NCBI GenBank assembly: GCA_951813325.1
Contig: OX638350.1
Coordinates: 2,709,954-2,773,953 of the forward strand
Origin: an uncultured Acidimicrobiales bacterium
GTDB lineage: Bacteria > Actinomycetota > Acidimicrobiia > Acidimicrobiales > Bin134
DNA: 64,000 bases
Direction: 5' to 3'
The notes under the pieces were generated by a model that was not told the origin of the DNA, searched no databases, and saw only the letters and a list, made by a program, of their open reading frames with translations. Positions within the stretch are counted from its first letter, which is position 1. Each line of letters starts with the position of its first letter. A program made the position numbers and the translations under genes. Positions 35,546 to 43,944 of this stretch are shown piece by piece.

Positions 35546-36274
35546 CTACTTGCCTGTGGAGCTGGTGGTGCAGGCAGCGGAGTCTGATGAGGACCAGCCG
35601 CTGGTGTTGCCGGCCTGCACGTACAGGGTCTTTGTGGTGTCCGATGAGAGGCCGCTGCGGGTTTTGGACCGGGTGGTCTGCTCGGTCCACGTCGAGCCGT
35701 TGTAGCTGGTGCGATACCGCGTGGCTCCCGTGACGGCTGGCCAGGTCCAGGTGATGGACGAGGCTGTGCTCGTGCACGAGACATCCGGTGCAGCCGGGGT
35801 GGTGGTGCAGGTGGCGGAGTCCGAGTCCGACCAGCCCGCCGCGTTGCCCGCCTGCACGAATAGGAGTTGAGTGGTGCCAGCGGACAGGTCGCTGAGAGTC
35901 TTCGTCCGGCCGGTCTGCTCAATCCACGGTGCCCAGAAGTAGGCAGTCCGGTATTTCGTCGCCCCTGTTGCCGCCGGCCAGGTCCAGGTGATCGAATCCG
36001 CATCGGCGGTGCACGACACCGACGGCGCAGCCGGAATCGTGGTACACGGCGCGGAGTCCGAGTCCGACCAGCCCGAGGCGTTGCCCGCCTGCACGAATAG
36101 GAGTTGAGTGGTGCCAGCGGACAGGTCGCTGAGAGTCTTCGTCCGGCCGGTCTGCTCAACCCAATCAGAGAACAGGTAGCCGGTCCGGTATTTCGTCGCC
36201 CCCGTCACCGCCGGCCACGACCAGGTGATCGAATCCGCATCGGCGGTGCACGACACCGACGGCGCAGCCGGGAA
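35546..36274 (-). pseudogene. Fn3-like repeat protein, N-terminus lost at an IS3 junction
   Basis: The surviving C-terminal 243 residues contain three units of 79 residues, each with PAxPxVSCTxxxxSITWTWP, ATxYRT, a Q-T-x-R-x-K-T strand and VQAGNxSGWSxSDSAxCTT. This is a fibronectin-III-like beta-sandwich pattern with two Cys. Two units share about 80 identical bases (35841 on and 36078 on; period 237). The frame runs into the IS3 left end at 36275, so the true N-terminus, including any signal peptide, is missing. What remains could still be read from a start inside the IS, but export is unlikely. Confidence 0.72.
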
Positions 36275-36324
36275 TGAGTTACTCCGGGTTCGGTGGAGGC
36301 TGTGTTCCTTGGGAGGATGGGGCA

Positions 36325-36645
36325 ATGCCTAATCATGGGAGATGTCCGGCCGGGCTGGGTGAGCGGGCGGTGCGGATGGGGCTGGACAACGGGCGGCTTT
36401 ATGGGTCGCGGTGGGAGGCGGTCTGTTCGGTTGCCGACAAGCTGGGCCCGTCGGCGGAGTCGGTGCGCAAGCAGGTGCGCCGAGCGGAGATCGACGGCGG
36501 GACCCGTCTGGGTGTGGCCACCGCCGAGCGTGCCCGGATCAAGGATCTCGAGCGGGAGAACCGCGAGCTGCGCTGGGCGAACGAGATATTGAAGGCGGCG
36601 TCGGCTTTTTTCGGGGCGGAGCTCGACCGCCAGTGGAGGTCGTAG
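36325..36645 (+). CDS. IS3-family OrfA (helix-turn-helix transposase subunit)
   Basis: A 106-residue protein starting MPNHGRCPAGLGERAVRM, with the helix-turn-helix (WEAVCSVADKLGPSAESVRK) and the leucine-zipper-like helix (RIKDLERENRELRWANEILK) of OrfA. It ends in ASAFFGAELDRQWRS. The T-run at 36606-36611 (GGCTTTTTTCGG) is where a programmed -1 frameshift would join it to orfB. OrfA itself is intact, but without a working OrfB it can only act as a regulator of related elements. Confidence 0.85.
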   Translation: MPNHGRCPAGLGERAVRMGLDNGRLYGSRWEAVCSVADKLGPSAESVRKQVRRAEIDGGTRLGVATAERARIKDLERENRELRWANEILKAASAFFGAELDRQWRS

Positions 36646-37389
36646 TGGCGTTCATCGACGCCCACCGGCGCCGGTTCGGGGTCGAGCCGATCTGCGCGGT
36701 GCTCACAGAGCACGGCGTCGGGATCGCTTCGTCCACCTACTACGCGGCCAAAAAGCGGGCACCGTCGGCGCGTGCGTTGCGGGACGCGCAGCTGCGCCCG
36801 GTGATCGCCAGGGCGCACAAGGCGAGCTACGGCGCCTGCGGCGCGGCCAAGGTGTGGAACCACCTGAACCGCGTCGAGGGCGTGGGGGTGGCCCGCTGCA
36901 CCGTCGAGCGGCTGATGGCCCAGATCGGCCTGGCAGGCACCCGCCGGGGCAAAAAGCCGTGCACCGCCACCCCCGCCGCCGGCGACGTGCCCGAGGACCT
37001 CGTGAACAGGGACTTCGGCGCCGACGCCCCGAACCGGCTGTGGCTCGCGGACCTCGCCTGGGTGCGAACCCGCTCCGGCTGGGTCTACATGGCGTTCGTC
37101 ATCGACGCCTGCTCCCGCCGGGTCCTGGGCTGGCAGGCGTCGCGCTCTTTGCGCACCGACCTCGCGCTCGACGCTTTGGACATGGCCATCGCCGCCCGCC
37201 GGCGCTGCGGCCACAGCATCGACAAAGCCGTCCACCACAGCGACGGGTTGAACCTGGCCAATATGTGTCCATCCGCTACAGCCAGCGCCTCGACGACAAC
37301 GACATCGTCGCCTCGGTCGGCTCCAAAGGCGATTCATATGACTGTGATGAGGATGGTTGGGTCATCGGGTTGGGTCTGACTCTTGCTAT

Positions 37390-37575
37390 GACAGGCCGCT
37401 GAGTGCCTTTGCGTTGATCTGTCGGCTCGGCTCGGTGGCGTTTCAACCACTACGTGACCGGCTGGCCGGGAGGGCAGTGACCGAATAGGGGCCTGCCCGT
37501 TTCCGACAGATCGGCCCGTCACAGTCCTGTCCGCCTGCCCGACCAGCTGGCGCGCTGAACTTGATGGGAACAGCA
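37390..37575 (+). ncRNA. Candidate bridge-RNA region of the IS110 element
   Basis: A 186-base non-coding stretch upstream of the transposase start. In characterised IS110 elements the left non-coding end is transcribed into a structured bridge RNA with target- and donor-binding loops. Here the stretch is free of conserved coding potential, contains several short complementary segments, and is partly conserved in the IS110 relic at 29.96-30.17 kb (GTCGGCT, GGGAGGGC and GACCG blocks in the same order). No structure was computed. Confidence 0.35.
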
Positions 37576-38640
37576 ATGTCCAGCATTCCATCTGGGGTCG
37601 ACCGGCGGAAGGTCATCGTCGGTGTCGATACCCACAAACACATTCATGTGGCGGTCGCGCTCGATCATCACGGAGCGCGCCTCGGTGATCTATCGGTCGC
37701 GGCCGACACTGGCGGTTACACCGAGCTCGAGCAGTGGGCTCGGGCGCTTGGCCGGGTCGACCGGTTCGGGATCGAGGGCACCGGCAGCTACGGCGCCGGG
37801 CTCACGGGCTTTCTGCGGCGTTGCGGGCATCGCATCGTCGAGGTCAACCGGGGCGATCGTCGCTCTCGTCGCCAGAACGGCAAGTCCGACACTCTCGATG
37901 CCAAAGCAGCCGCGCGTTCGGTTCTGGCCGGCACCGCGACGACGATTCCCAAAACGGCCGATGGCGCCTCGGAAATGATCCGCCAGATCAAGATCGCCCG
38001 CGACACGGCCCGCAAGGGCCGAACCACGGCGATCATCACGCTGAAGGCGATCGCGGTGAACGCGCCAGCGGAGCTGCGCGAGTCGCTTGAAGCCATGACC
38101 GACAAGCAGTTGCTGAAGAGATGCTCGCTCTACCGGCCCGGCGATGTAGAAGACACAACCGCTTCCGCGAAACACGCCATAAGGGCGCTCGCGAAGCGGT
38201 GGCTCGACCTCGACGACGAGATCGCCGGCCACGACCGGCTGCTCGACCAGCTCACCGCCCAAGCGGCTCCAACACTGCGCGACGGCTATGGCATCGGCCC
38301 CGACACCGCCGCTGAGATGCTCATCGTGTTCGGCGACAACCCCGACCGGATCAAGTCTGAAGCAGCGTTCGCGAAGCTCTGCGGCACCTGCCCGATCCCG
38401 GCATCATCGGGGCTGACCAACAAACACCGGCTCTATCGAGGCGGACACCGCCAGGCCAACGCCGCGCTATACCGCACCGTGATCGTCCGAATGCGATTCC
38501 ACCAGCCCACCATCGAGTACGCGGCTCGGCGCACCGCCGAGGGCCTGACGAAAAAAGACATCATACGCTGCCTCAAACGCTTCGTCGCCCGCGAGGTCTA
38601 CCAGCGCGTGATGCTCGACCACCGAGCCCGAACCGCCTGA
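37576..38640 (+). CDS. IS110-family DEDD transposase, intact
   Basis: A 354-residue recombinase. The N-terminal RuvC-like domain shows all four acidic positions: VGVDTHKHIH (Asp), FGIEGTGSYG (Glu) and SDTLDAKAAA (two Asp). The C-terminal Tnp20 domain has GIGPDTAAEML, LCGTCPIPASSG (with the conserved Ser) and RLYRGGHRQANAALY. No internal stop or frameshift. Of the starts TTG 37561, ATG 37564 and ATG 37576, the last is chosen for spacing to GGGAA. The element is probably still functional. Confidence 0.9.
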   Translation: MSSIPSGVDRRKVIVGVDTHKHIHVAVALDHHGARLGDLSVAADTGGYTELEQWARALGRVDRFGIEGTGSYGAGLTGFLRRCGHRIVEVNRGDRRSRRQNGKSDTLDAKAAARSVLAGTATTIPKTADGASEMIRQIKIARDTARKGRTTAIITLKAIAVNAPAELRESLEAMTDKQLLKRCSLYRPGDVEDTTASAKHAIRALAKRWLDLDDEIAGHDRLLDQLTAQAAPTLRDGYGIGPDTAAEMLIVFGDNPDRIKSEAAFAKLCGTCPIPASSGLTNKHRLYRGGHRQANAALYRTVIVRMRFHQPTIEYAARRTAEGLTKKDIIRCLKRFVAREVYQRVMLDHRARTA

Positions 38641-38956
38641 ACCCGCGCCCACCACCCCAACCCGGCCGGACACACCGGCCGGACCCGACGCGCCCAAAAA
38701 CACCAACCTGACCTATAGGGGCGTCAACGCCATGATCAAGAGCTTCAACAGCCTGTTCAAATGGGAGCTCATCTACCCGCGCGGCCCCTGGCGGGGACAA
38801 AGCGACGTCGAGTTCGCCACCCTCGAATACATCGACTGGTACAACCACCGACGCAGCCACAGCCAACTCCTACCCGGCCGATACGCGTACACCACCCCCG
38901 CCGACCACGAAACCGCCTACCATAACAACACCACAGCCACCCCGGCCGTGACTCAA

Positions 38957-40360
38957 GGGTCTGTCAGATTTTCTGTGTATGCGGCCGTGATGGTTTTCAT
39001 TTGATGTGGTCGGCGATCCGGTCGCCGTAGTGGACGGTCAGTGTGTTCAGTATGGCCTTCCAGCCGTTGGTTTTGCCGGTGAGGTTCTCGCGGCCTTTGC
39101 GCTTGGCGGTGGCGACAAGGTAGAGGATCTTCATCGCGGCCTGCTCGTTGGGGAAGTGCCCTCGGTGCCGCACGGCTCTTCGGAACCGGGCGTTGAGGCT
39201 CTCGACGGCGTTGGTGGTATAGACCACCCGGCGCAGCTCTGCGGGGAACTCCAAGAAGGGCACGAACTCGGCCCAGCTGTTGCGCCAGGCCCGGATCATG
39301 GCCGGGTAGGTGTCTTCCCAGTCTTCGGCGAACGCCTCGAATTGGGTTTCGGCGGCCCCTGCGGTGGGGGCGGTGTAGATGGCCCGCATGGCCTTGGTGA
39401 TCGGACCCCAGTGCTTTTTGGAGGCGTATCTGAGGCTGTTGCGCACCATGTGCACCACGCAGGTCTGCACCGTCGCGTCGGGCCAGGTCATACGGATCGA
39501 CTCCGGCAGGCCTCTTAGGCCGTCGCAGCACACGATCAGCGCGTCGGCCAGGCCCCGGTTGCGGAGCTCGCCCAGCATCGACGCCCACTGCTTGGCGCCC
39601 TCGCCGCCCGTTGGGCCCAGCCACAGGCCCAAAACGTCGCGCTCGCCGCCCAGATCCACGCCGATAGCCACATAGACGGGCCGGTTGGCCACCTGGGAGT
39701 CGCGGACCTTGACCACTATCGCGTCGATCAGCAGAACCGGGTACACCGCGTCGAGGGGGCGGTTCTGCCACGCCGCCATGTCGGCGACGATCTCGTCGGT
39801 GATCTTGGAGATCGTCTCCCGGCTCACCGAGGTGTCGTAGATCTCGGCCAAGTGCGCTTGGATCTCACCGGTGGTGAGCCCCTTGGCGTACAGCGAGATC
39901 ACGTTGCCCGACAAACCGTCCAAGCGGCGCTGGTGCTTGGGCACCGTCACCGGCTCGAAGGTCCCGGCGCGATCGCGCGGCACAGCCAGGTCGATCTCGC
40001 CGATCTCGGTCTTGACCCGCTTGGGCGAAGAGCCATTGCGGGAATTGCCCGACCCACGGCCCTCCGGAGCGTGGCGCTCATAGCCCAGATGGTCGGCCAT
40101 CTCGACCTCCAACCCGATCTGGAGCACCTGGCGGACCAGCCCCGTCAACAGCCCGCCGTCGCCGGTCAGCTCCACGCCCTCGGCGCGGGCCCGCTCGACC
40201 AAAAGCTCAGCCCAGTCTTGCATCGCCGCCTCATCGGCAGCCTCGTTCGCCGGCACCGCCGGCATTTCATGATCAGTCACAGACATGATCCTTCCCGGCC
40301 CACAGCACCCGGCCGCGGACCCTCAGATCACGCCCGATACACAAAAATCCTGACAGACCC
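38957..40360 (-). mobile_element. IS256 (Mutator-type) element, complete
   Basis: 1404 bp with both terminal repeats, an 8-bp target duplication and one intact transposase on the minus strand. It landed in the last codons of the IS3-family orfB; joining the flanks at one TGACTCAA restores the sequence preserved at 24531-24589. The order of events is therefore clear: IS3 first, IS256 later. Confidence 0.95.
38997..40286 (-). CDS. IS256/Mutator-family DDE transposase, intact
   Basis: A 429-residue transposase. The N-terminal region has the zinc-poor DNA-binding part with GSGNSRNGSSPKRVKTEIG typical of the family. The catalytic triad is seen as Asp in YPVLLIDAIVVKVRD, Asp in LIVCCDGLRGLPE and Glu in TTNAVESLNARFRR, with the C/H-containing VVHMVRNSLRYA between. 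Length and ends are normal for the family, so the element is likely active. Confidence 0.95.
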   Translation of the reverse strand: MSVTDHEMPAVPANEAADEAAMQDWAELLVERARAEGVELTGDGGLLTGLVRQVLQIGLEVEMADHLGYERHAPEGRGSGNSRNGSSPKRVKTEIGEIDLAVPRDRAGTFEPVTVPKHQRRLDGLSGNVISLYAKGLTTGEIQAHLAEIYDTSVSRETISKITDEIVADMAAWQNRPLDAVYPVLLIDAIVVKVRDSQVANRPVYVAIGVDLGGERDVLGLWLGPTGGEGAKQWASMLGELRNRGLADALIVCCDGLRGLPESIRMTWPDATVQTCVVHMVRNSLRYASKKHWGPITKAMRAIYTAPTAGAAETQFEAFAEDWEDTYPAMIRAWRNSWAEFVPFLEFPAELRRVVYTTNAVESLNARFRRAVRHRGHFPNEQAAMKILYLVATAKRKGRENLTGKTNGWKAILNTLTVHYGDRIADHIK

Positions 40361-40404
40361 TGACTCAACAAAAACAGCCTCTACCAGACCCGGCGTGACT
40401 CAAT

Positions 40405-40608
40405 CGCGCCTATGGTTTCGGGCTGTTGGCGTTCTGTCGTTGGTTGGCCGACGAGGATCTTGATGGGACGCCCCCTCTTGATGTGTCGGCGGTGACGAAG
40501 GACGTGTTGTTGCGGTTGTGGTGGCCTGTCGGCAAAAGCGCGTGGGCGGCCGTGCGGGCGGCCCAATGTGGTCGGTCTCGACGGGCAGAGGACCGACACG
40601 TTGTCTGC
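40405..40608 (+). pseudogene. Fragment of a tyrosine recombinase (N-terminal SAM-like domain)
   Basis: From just after the IS3 right end one frame reads RAYGFGLLAFCRWLADEDL and, after a short loop, VSAVTKDVLLRLW, the pattern of the core-binding domain of Xer/phage-type integrases. Both the beginning and the catalytic domain are missing. The 60 bases from here to the CoA-transferase show nothing further. Confidence 0.5.
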
Positions 40609-40670
40609 GGCGACGTGAGCTTCCCCCCACGGCAAGGCTCTGATCTTGCCTGCTTTCTATGCTCAGGGGC

Positions 40671-41873
40671 ATGGCAGGGCCGATGGATGGCGTGAAGGTT
40701 GTCGAGTTGGGGGTGTGGGTGGCCGGCCCTGCCGCCGGGGGAATCCTGAGCGACTGGGGGGCCGACGTGGTCAAGATCGAGTCCCCCTCCGGCGATCCAT
40801 CCCGGACGTTCCAGCGGATGCTGGGCGGGGACATGCCCACAAATCCGGTATTCGAGCTGGACAACCGGTCGAAGCGCTCGGTGGTGGTCGATCTGGCTCG
40901 CCCCGAGGGACAGGCCATCGCGGCCGACATCATCGACGGCGCCGACGTGTTCCTCACCAATCTGCGGCTGAGCGCGCTAAACCGGCTGGGACTGAACTAC
41001 CAGTCGCTGGCCGCCCGCAACCCGGCGCTGGTGTACTGCGCCATCACCGGCTACGGCGTCGAGGGGCCTGACGCCGACCGCCCGGCCTATGACATTGCCG
41101 CCTTTTGGGCCCGCTCGGGCATCGCCGCCCAGCTCACCCCGCCGGGTGGGGCGCTGCCCTTCCAGCGGGGCGGGATGGGCGACCACAACGTGGGCCTGGC
41201 TGGCGCGGCGGCTATCAGCGCGGCGCTGTTCCATCGGGAGCGCACCGGCGAGGGCCAGATGGTGTCCACGTCGCTGTTCCGTGAGGGCATGTACACCATC
41301 GGCTTCGACCTCAACACGCTGTTGATGTGGGGGCTGTCGATGGCGGTGGGCACCCGGGAGGCGATGGGCAACCCGGCCATCAACAACTACACCGCCGGCG
41401 ACGACCGCCGCTTCTGGGTGGTGGGCCTGGAGGGCGACCGCCACTGGCCGCCGCTGGCCCGGGCGGTGGGCCACCCCGAGTGGATCGACGACGATCGGTT
41501 CGCCACCGCCCGGGACCGGGCGGTCAACGCCGTGGAGCTGATCGCCGCGCTGGACGAAGCATTCGCCGCTCGTGCGCTGGAGGAGTGGGCCGAGATTTTC
41601 GCCACCGAGCCCGACATGTTCTGGGCGCCGGTGAACACCCTCGACGAGCTGCTGGCCGACCCCCAGACCGGTCCGTCGGGCGCGCTGGTGGAGGTGCCTG
41701 ACGGGGCCAGCGGTACCACCATGCTGGCTACCCCCGTGGACTTCCACGGCACCCCGTGGTCACCTCGGAGCCTGGCCCCCGGCCTGGGCGAGCACACCGA
41801 CGAGGTGCTGGCCGATTTGGGCCGCAGCGCCGAGAAGATCGCCGAGTTGCGGGCTAGCGGCATCGTGGCCTGA
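40671..41873 (+). CDS. CaiB/BaiF (family III) CoA-transferase
   Basis: A 400-residue transferase. The N-terminal VVELGVWVAGPAAGGILSDWGADVVKIE is the CoA-binding start of the family, and the catalytic Asp is most likely Asp141 in RPAYDIAAFW. Regions such as FHRERTGEGQMVSTSLFREGM and LGEHTDEVLADLG are standard. Several ATGs are close together (40659, 40671, 40683); 40671 is preferred for length. It is the first of four genes in line with an unknown protein, an SDR and a molybdopterin oxidoreductase, suggesting activation of an organic acid as its CoA ester before redox steps. Confidence 0.9.
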   Translation: MAGPMDGVKVVELGVWVAGPAAGGILSDWGADVVKIESPSGDPSRTFQRMLGGDMPTNPVFELDNRSKRSVVVDLARPEGQAIAADIIDGADVFLTNLRLSALNRLGLNYQSLAARNPALVYCAITGYGVEGPDADRPAYDIAAFWARSGIAAQLTPPGGALPFQRGGMGDHNVGLAGAAAISAALFHRERTGEGQMVSTSLFREGMYTIGFDLNTLLMWGLSMAVGTREAMGNPAINNYTAGDDRRFWVVGLEGDRHWPPLARAVGHPEWIDDDRFATARDRAVNAVELIAALDEAFAARALEEWAEIFATEPDMFWAPVNTLDELLADPQTGPSGALVEVPDGASGTTMLATPVDFHGTPWSPRSLAPGLGEHTDEVLADLGRSAEKIAELRASGIVA

Positions 41874-41968
41874 GCTTCCCGGCTAGCGGCCTGGCCGCGA
41901 ACGGGCGGGGTGGTCTGGCCCGGCGGCGATCCTCGCAGGGCGCACCGACGCAGCCATAGGATGTCGCC

Positions 41969-43114
41969 GTGCCTTTGACCAGACTCGACGAGACGCTGCG
42001 CCATCAGATCGCCACCACCTTCGACCATGTGGGGACCAGCGACCCCCGGTTCTTCGACCGCTATTGGTTCTCCTGCTACGACCCGGCCGGGTCGCTCACC
42101 ATGATCATCGGGGTGGGGCTGTACATGAACATGAACGTGTTCGACGGCTTCGTGGCCTGCCAGGTGCCCCGAGACGGCGGAGGCGCCAGCCAGCGCAACT
42201 TCCGCTTCAGCCGGGCGCTTCGCCCCGACGTCGACCGGGTGGGGGTGGGCCCGCTCGACATCGAGATCATCGAGCCGTTCGAGAAGGCCCGCCTCACTGC
42301 ATCCGGTGACGATCACCCCATCAACATGGACCTGACTTGGACCAGCTTCCTACCCCCCAAAGAGGAGGACCACCACTTCAGCCGGGTCCGGGGCCGGGTC
42401 ACGCAGGACTACCGCCGCTATACCCAGGTGGGCCACATGGACGGCTCGGTCACATTGGACGGAACCGCCTACACCGTGGACCACTGGTGGGGCGGGCGGG
42501 ACCACTCCTGGGGGGTGCGGCCCCAGACCGCCGGCCCTGAGCCGGTCACCGGAGAAGACGGCATCGATGCTCGGGCTCAGCACGGCTCGGTGTTCTACTG
42601 GCTGCCGTTCTCCTGCCCCGACTTCGGCGGCCATGTGCAGGTCCACAGCACCGGCGACGGCCGCCAGCACTATCTCGATGGGGTGATCGGACGGCCCGAC
42701 GGTGAAGAAACCGAGGTGGCGGCGGCCGAATTCGAGGTGGACTTCTGGGAGGGCACCCGCCGCTGGCGCCAGGTTCGCTCCCAGCTCACCGACGCCGCCG
42801 GAGAGGTCTACGAGATCGAGACCAACCAGATCCACCGGGACTGGGCCATGATCGGCACCGGCTACGACTGGGGCTGGACCGATGGTGGCGGCCTGGGCGT
42901 GTACCGGGGGCAGTACTACTCCGAGACCGATACCTACGACCTGTCCCATCCCGAGAACGTGGTGCTCGCCTCCGGCGAGGTCCGCGTCCCCGGCCACCGG
43001 GAGGCCCCTGCCGCGGGCACGGTGAACGGCCGACCGCTGGCCGGCCACCAGATCGTGATCTGCTCGGGGCGGGTGCCGTTCTTGGGCTTGGACGACGACG
43101 TGAGGCCGTGGTGA
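41969..43114 (+). CDS. Conserved protein of the AttH/CrtC-like (DUF7065-type) group
   Basis: A 381-residue soluble protein, mostly predicted beta-strand. It has the motif YTVDHWWGGRDHSWGVRP around residues 168-185, with the charged-aromatic DHSWG core typical of lipocalin-like AttH/CrtC relatives found in actinobacterial lipid and steroid loci. No enzyme activity can be assigned. Start is GTG 41969; the stop overlaps the SDR start by 7 bases, so they are co-translated. Confidence 0.6.
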   Translation: MPLTRLDETLRHQIATTFDHVGTSDPRFFDRYWFSCYDPAGSLTMIIGVGLYMNMNVFDGFVACQVPRDGGGASQRNFRFSRALRPDVDRVGVGPLDIEIIEPFEKARLTASGDDHPINMDLTWTSFLPPKEEDHHFSRVRGRVTQDYRRYTQVGHMDGSVTLDGTAYTVDHWWGGRDHSWGVRPQTAGPEPVTGEDGIDARAQHGSVFYWLPFSCPDFGGHVQVHSTGDGRQHYLDGVIGRPDGEETEVAAAEFEVDFWEGTRRWRQVRSQLTDAAGEVYEIETNQIHRDWAMIGTGYDWGWTDGGGLGVYRGQYYSETDTYDLSHPENVVLASGEVRVPGHREAPAAGTVNGRPLAGHQIVICSGRVPFLGLDDDVRPW

Positions 43115-43944
43115 CCCAGCAGCCCCTGGCCGGCCAGGTGGCGATCGTCACTGGGGCCAGCCGGGGAGTGGGCCGGGCCGCGGCCATCCAGTTGGGCGAG
43201 TTGGGGGCTGCGGTGGCCTGCGTGGCCCGAGCCACCGACGCCGCCCGCTTCAAGCTGCCGGGCACGGTAGACGAGACCGCCCGGGCGGTTGAGGCCGTGG
43301 GCGGCGACGCCTTGGCCGTGCCCTGCGACCTGTCGCGCCCCGACCAGATCGAGGCCATGGTGAATACCGTGGTAGCCCATTTCGAGGGCATCGACGCCCT
43401 GGTCAACAACGCCGCGGTCACCTTTGCCGGCGATCTGGAAATCGAACCCAAGCGCTACGACCTGACCTTCGCCGTCAACACCACCGCCCCGCTGTTGACC
43501 ACCCGGTTGTGCCGGCCCCATCTGGCCGTCCGCGGCGGGCGAATCGTCAACATCTCGTCGGCGGCTGCGCTGGCGTTCTACCCACCGATGATGGCCTACG
43601 GCATGTCCAAAGCCGCCTTGGAGCATCTGACCGTATGCAGTGCCGCGATCTTGGCCGACGACGGGATTGCGGTGAACTGCTACCGCATCGACACCCGGGT
43701 GGCCAGCGAGGGCTTCCTGAAGAACTCCCCTGGCGCCGACCACTCCACCTGGGCTGACACCTCGGTGGCAGCCGAGGGCATTGCCTGGATGCTGCAACAG
43801 CCTATCTCCTATACCGGAAAGCTGGAGAGCATGGTGGGCATAGCCCAAAGGGAGGGAATCATGGCCGACATCGCCCACAAGGCCAACTCCAATTCCCCAT
43901 CTGCCAACCGATGGAGCATCGACCATGCCCGCGGCCTTGCCTGA
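43108..43944 (+). CDS. Short-chain dehydrogenase/reductase
   Basis: A 278-residue Rossmann oxidoreductase with the nucleotide motif GASRGVG (16-22), NNAAV after beta-4, the catalytic Ser in NISSAAAL and the Y-x-x-x-K pair in YGMSKAAL. A phosphate-binding Arg (VARATD) after beta-2 hints at NADP preference. It starts at one of two tandem GTG codons overlapping the upstream stop, and its last 20 bases overlap the molybdopterin oxidoreductase start, so the four-gene block is one operon. Confidence 0.9.
   Translation: MVTQQPLAGQVAIVTGASRGVGRAAAIQLGELGAAVACVARATDAARFKLPGTVDETARAVEAVGGDALAVPCDLSRPDQIEAMVNTVVAHFEGIDALVNNAAVTFAGDLEIEPKRYDLTFAVNTTAPLLTTRLCRPHLAVRGGRIVNISSAAALAFYPPMMAYGMSKAALEHLTVCSAAILADDGIAVNCYRIDTRVASEGFLKNSPGADHSTWADTSVAAEGIAWMLQQPISYTGKLESMVGIAQREGIMADIAHKANSNSPSANRWSIDHARGLA

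Larger units (their letters stand above)
37343..38725 (+). mobile_element. IS110-family element inserted in IS3 orfB
   Basis: About 1383 bp between the orfB codons for G-D-S-Y-D (ending 37342) and N-A-M-I-K (from 38726). There are no terminal inverted repeats, as expected for IS110. The left 230 bases are non-coding, with the transposase near the right end. That long 5' flank is the position where IS110-group elements encode their bridge RNA. The right flank includes a GC-rich hairpin (GGCCGGACACACCGGCC near 38664). Exact ends are uncertain by a base or two. Confidence 0.82.
36640..38956 (+). pseudogene. IS3-family OrfB (DDE integrase), broken in several places
   Basis: The first part (36640-37342) holds the HTH-like region (VEPICAVLTEHGVGIASSTYY) and the integrase core with the first Asp (LWLADLAWVRT) and second Asp (VHHSD). 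A frameshift near 37247 follows; the right continuation (QYVSIRYSQRLDDNDIVASV) is in another frame. The gene is then split by the IS110 element, and resumes at 38726 with NAMIKSFNSLFKWELI, where the catalytic Glu of the usual NALAESFN is Lys. The last codons lie beyond the IS256 element (40361-40396). Three independent defects: dead transposase. Confidence 0.85.
38949..40368. repeat. 8-bp target duplication and terminal repeats of the IS256 element
   Basis: TGACTCAA stands at 38949-38956 and again at 40361-40368, on either side of the element. The terminal inverted repeats start GGGTCTGTCAG at 38957 and, read from the other end at 40360, GGGTCTGTCAG as well; 21 or so of the outer 24 positions agree, allowing a small offset in the T-run. 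Eight-base duplications are typical of IS256. Confidence 0.93.
36275..40402 (+). mobile_element. IS3-family element, interrupted by two other insertion sequences
   Basis: Imperfect terminal repeats: the left end (TGAGTTACTCCGGGTTCGGT) and the complement of the right end (TGAGTCACGCCGGGTCTGGT) share most bases and continue into GAGGCTGT. Removing the IS110 insert (37343-38725) and the IS256 insert (38957-40368, counting one target copy) leaves about 1.33 kb, a normal IS3 length, with orfA and a broken orfB. No 3-4-bp target duplication is visible at the outer ends, and the flanking genes are unrelated fragments, which suggests a deletion or recombination at this element. Confidence 0.82.

Noticed and set aside
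40405-40610. Prophage or integron suggested by a recombinase fragment
   Set aside because: Only part of an N-terminal domain remains, with no phage genes, attC-like sites or tRNA nearby.
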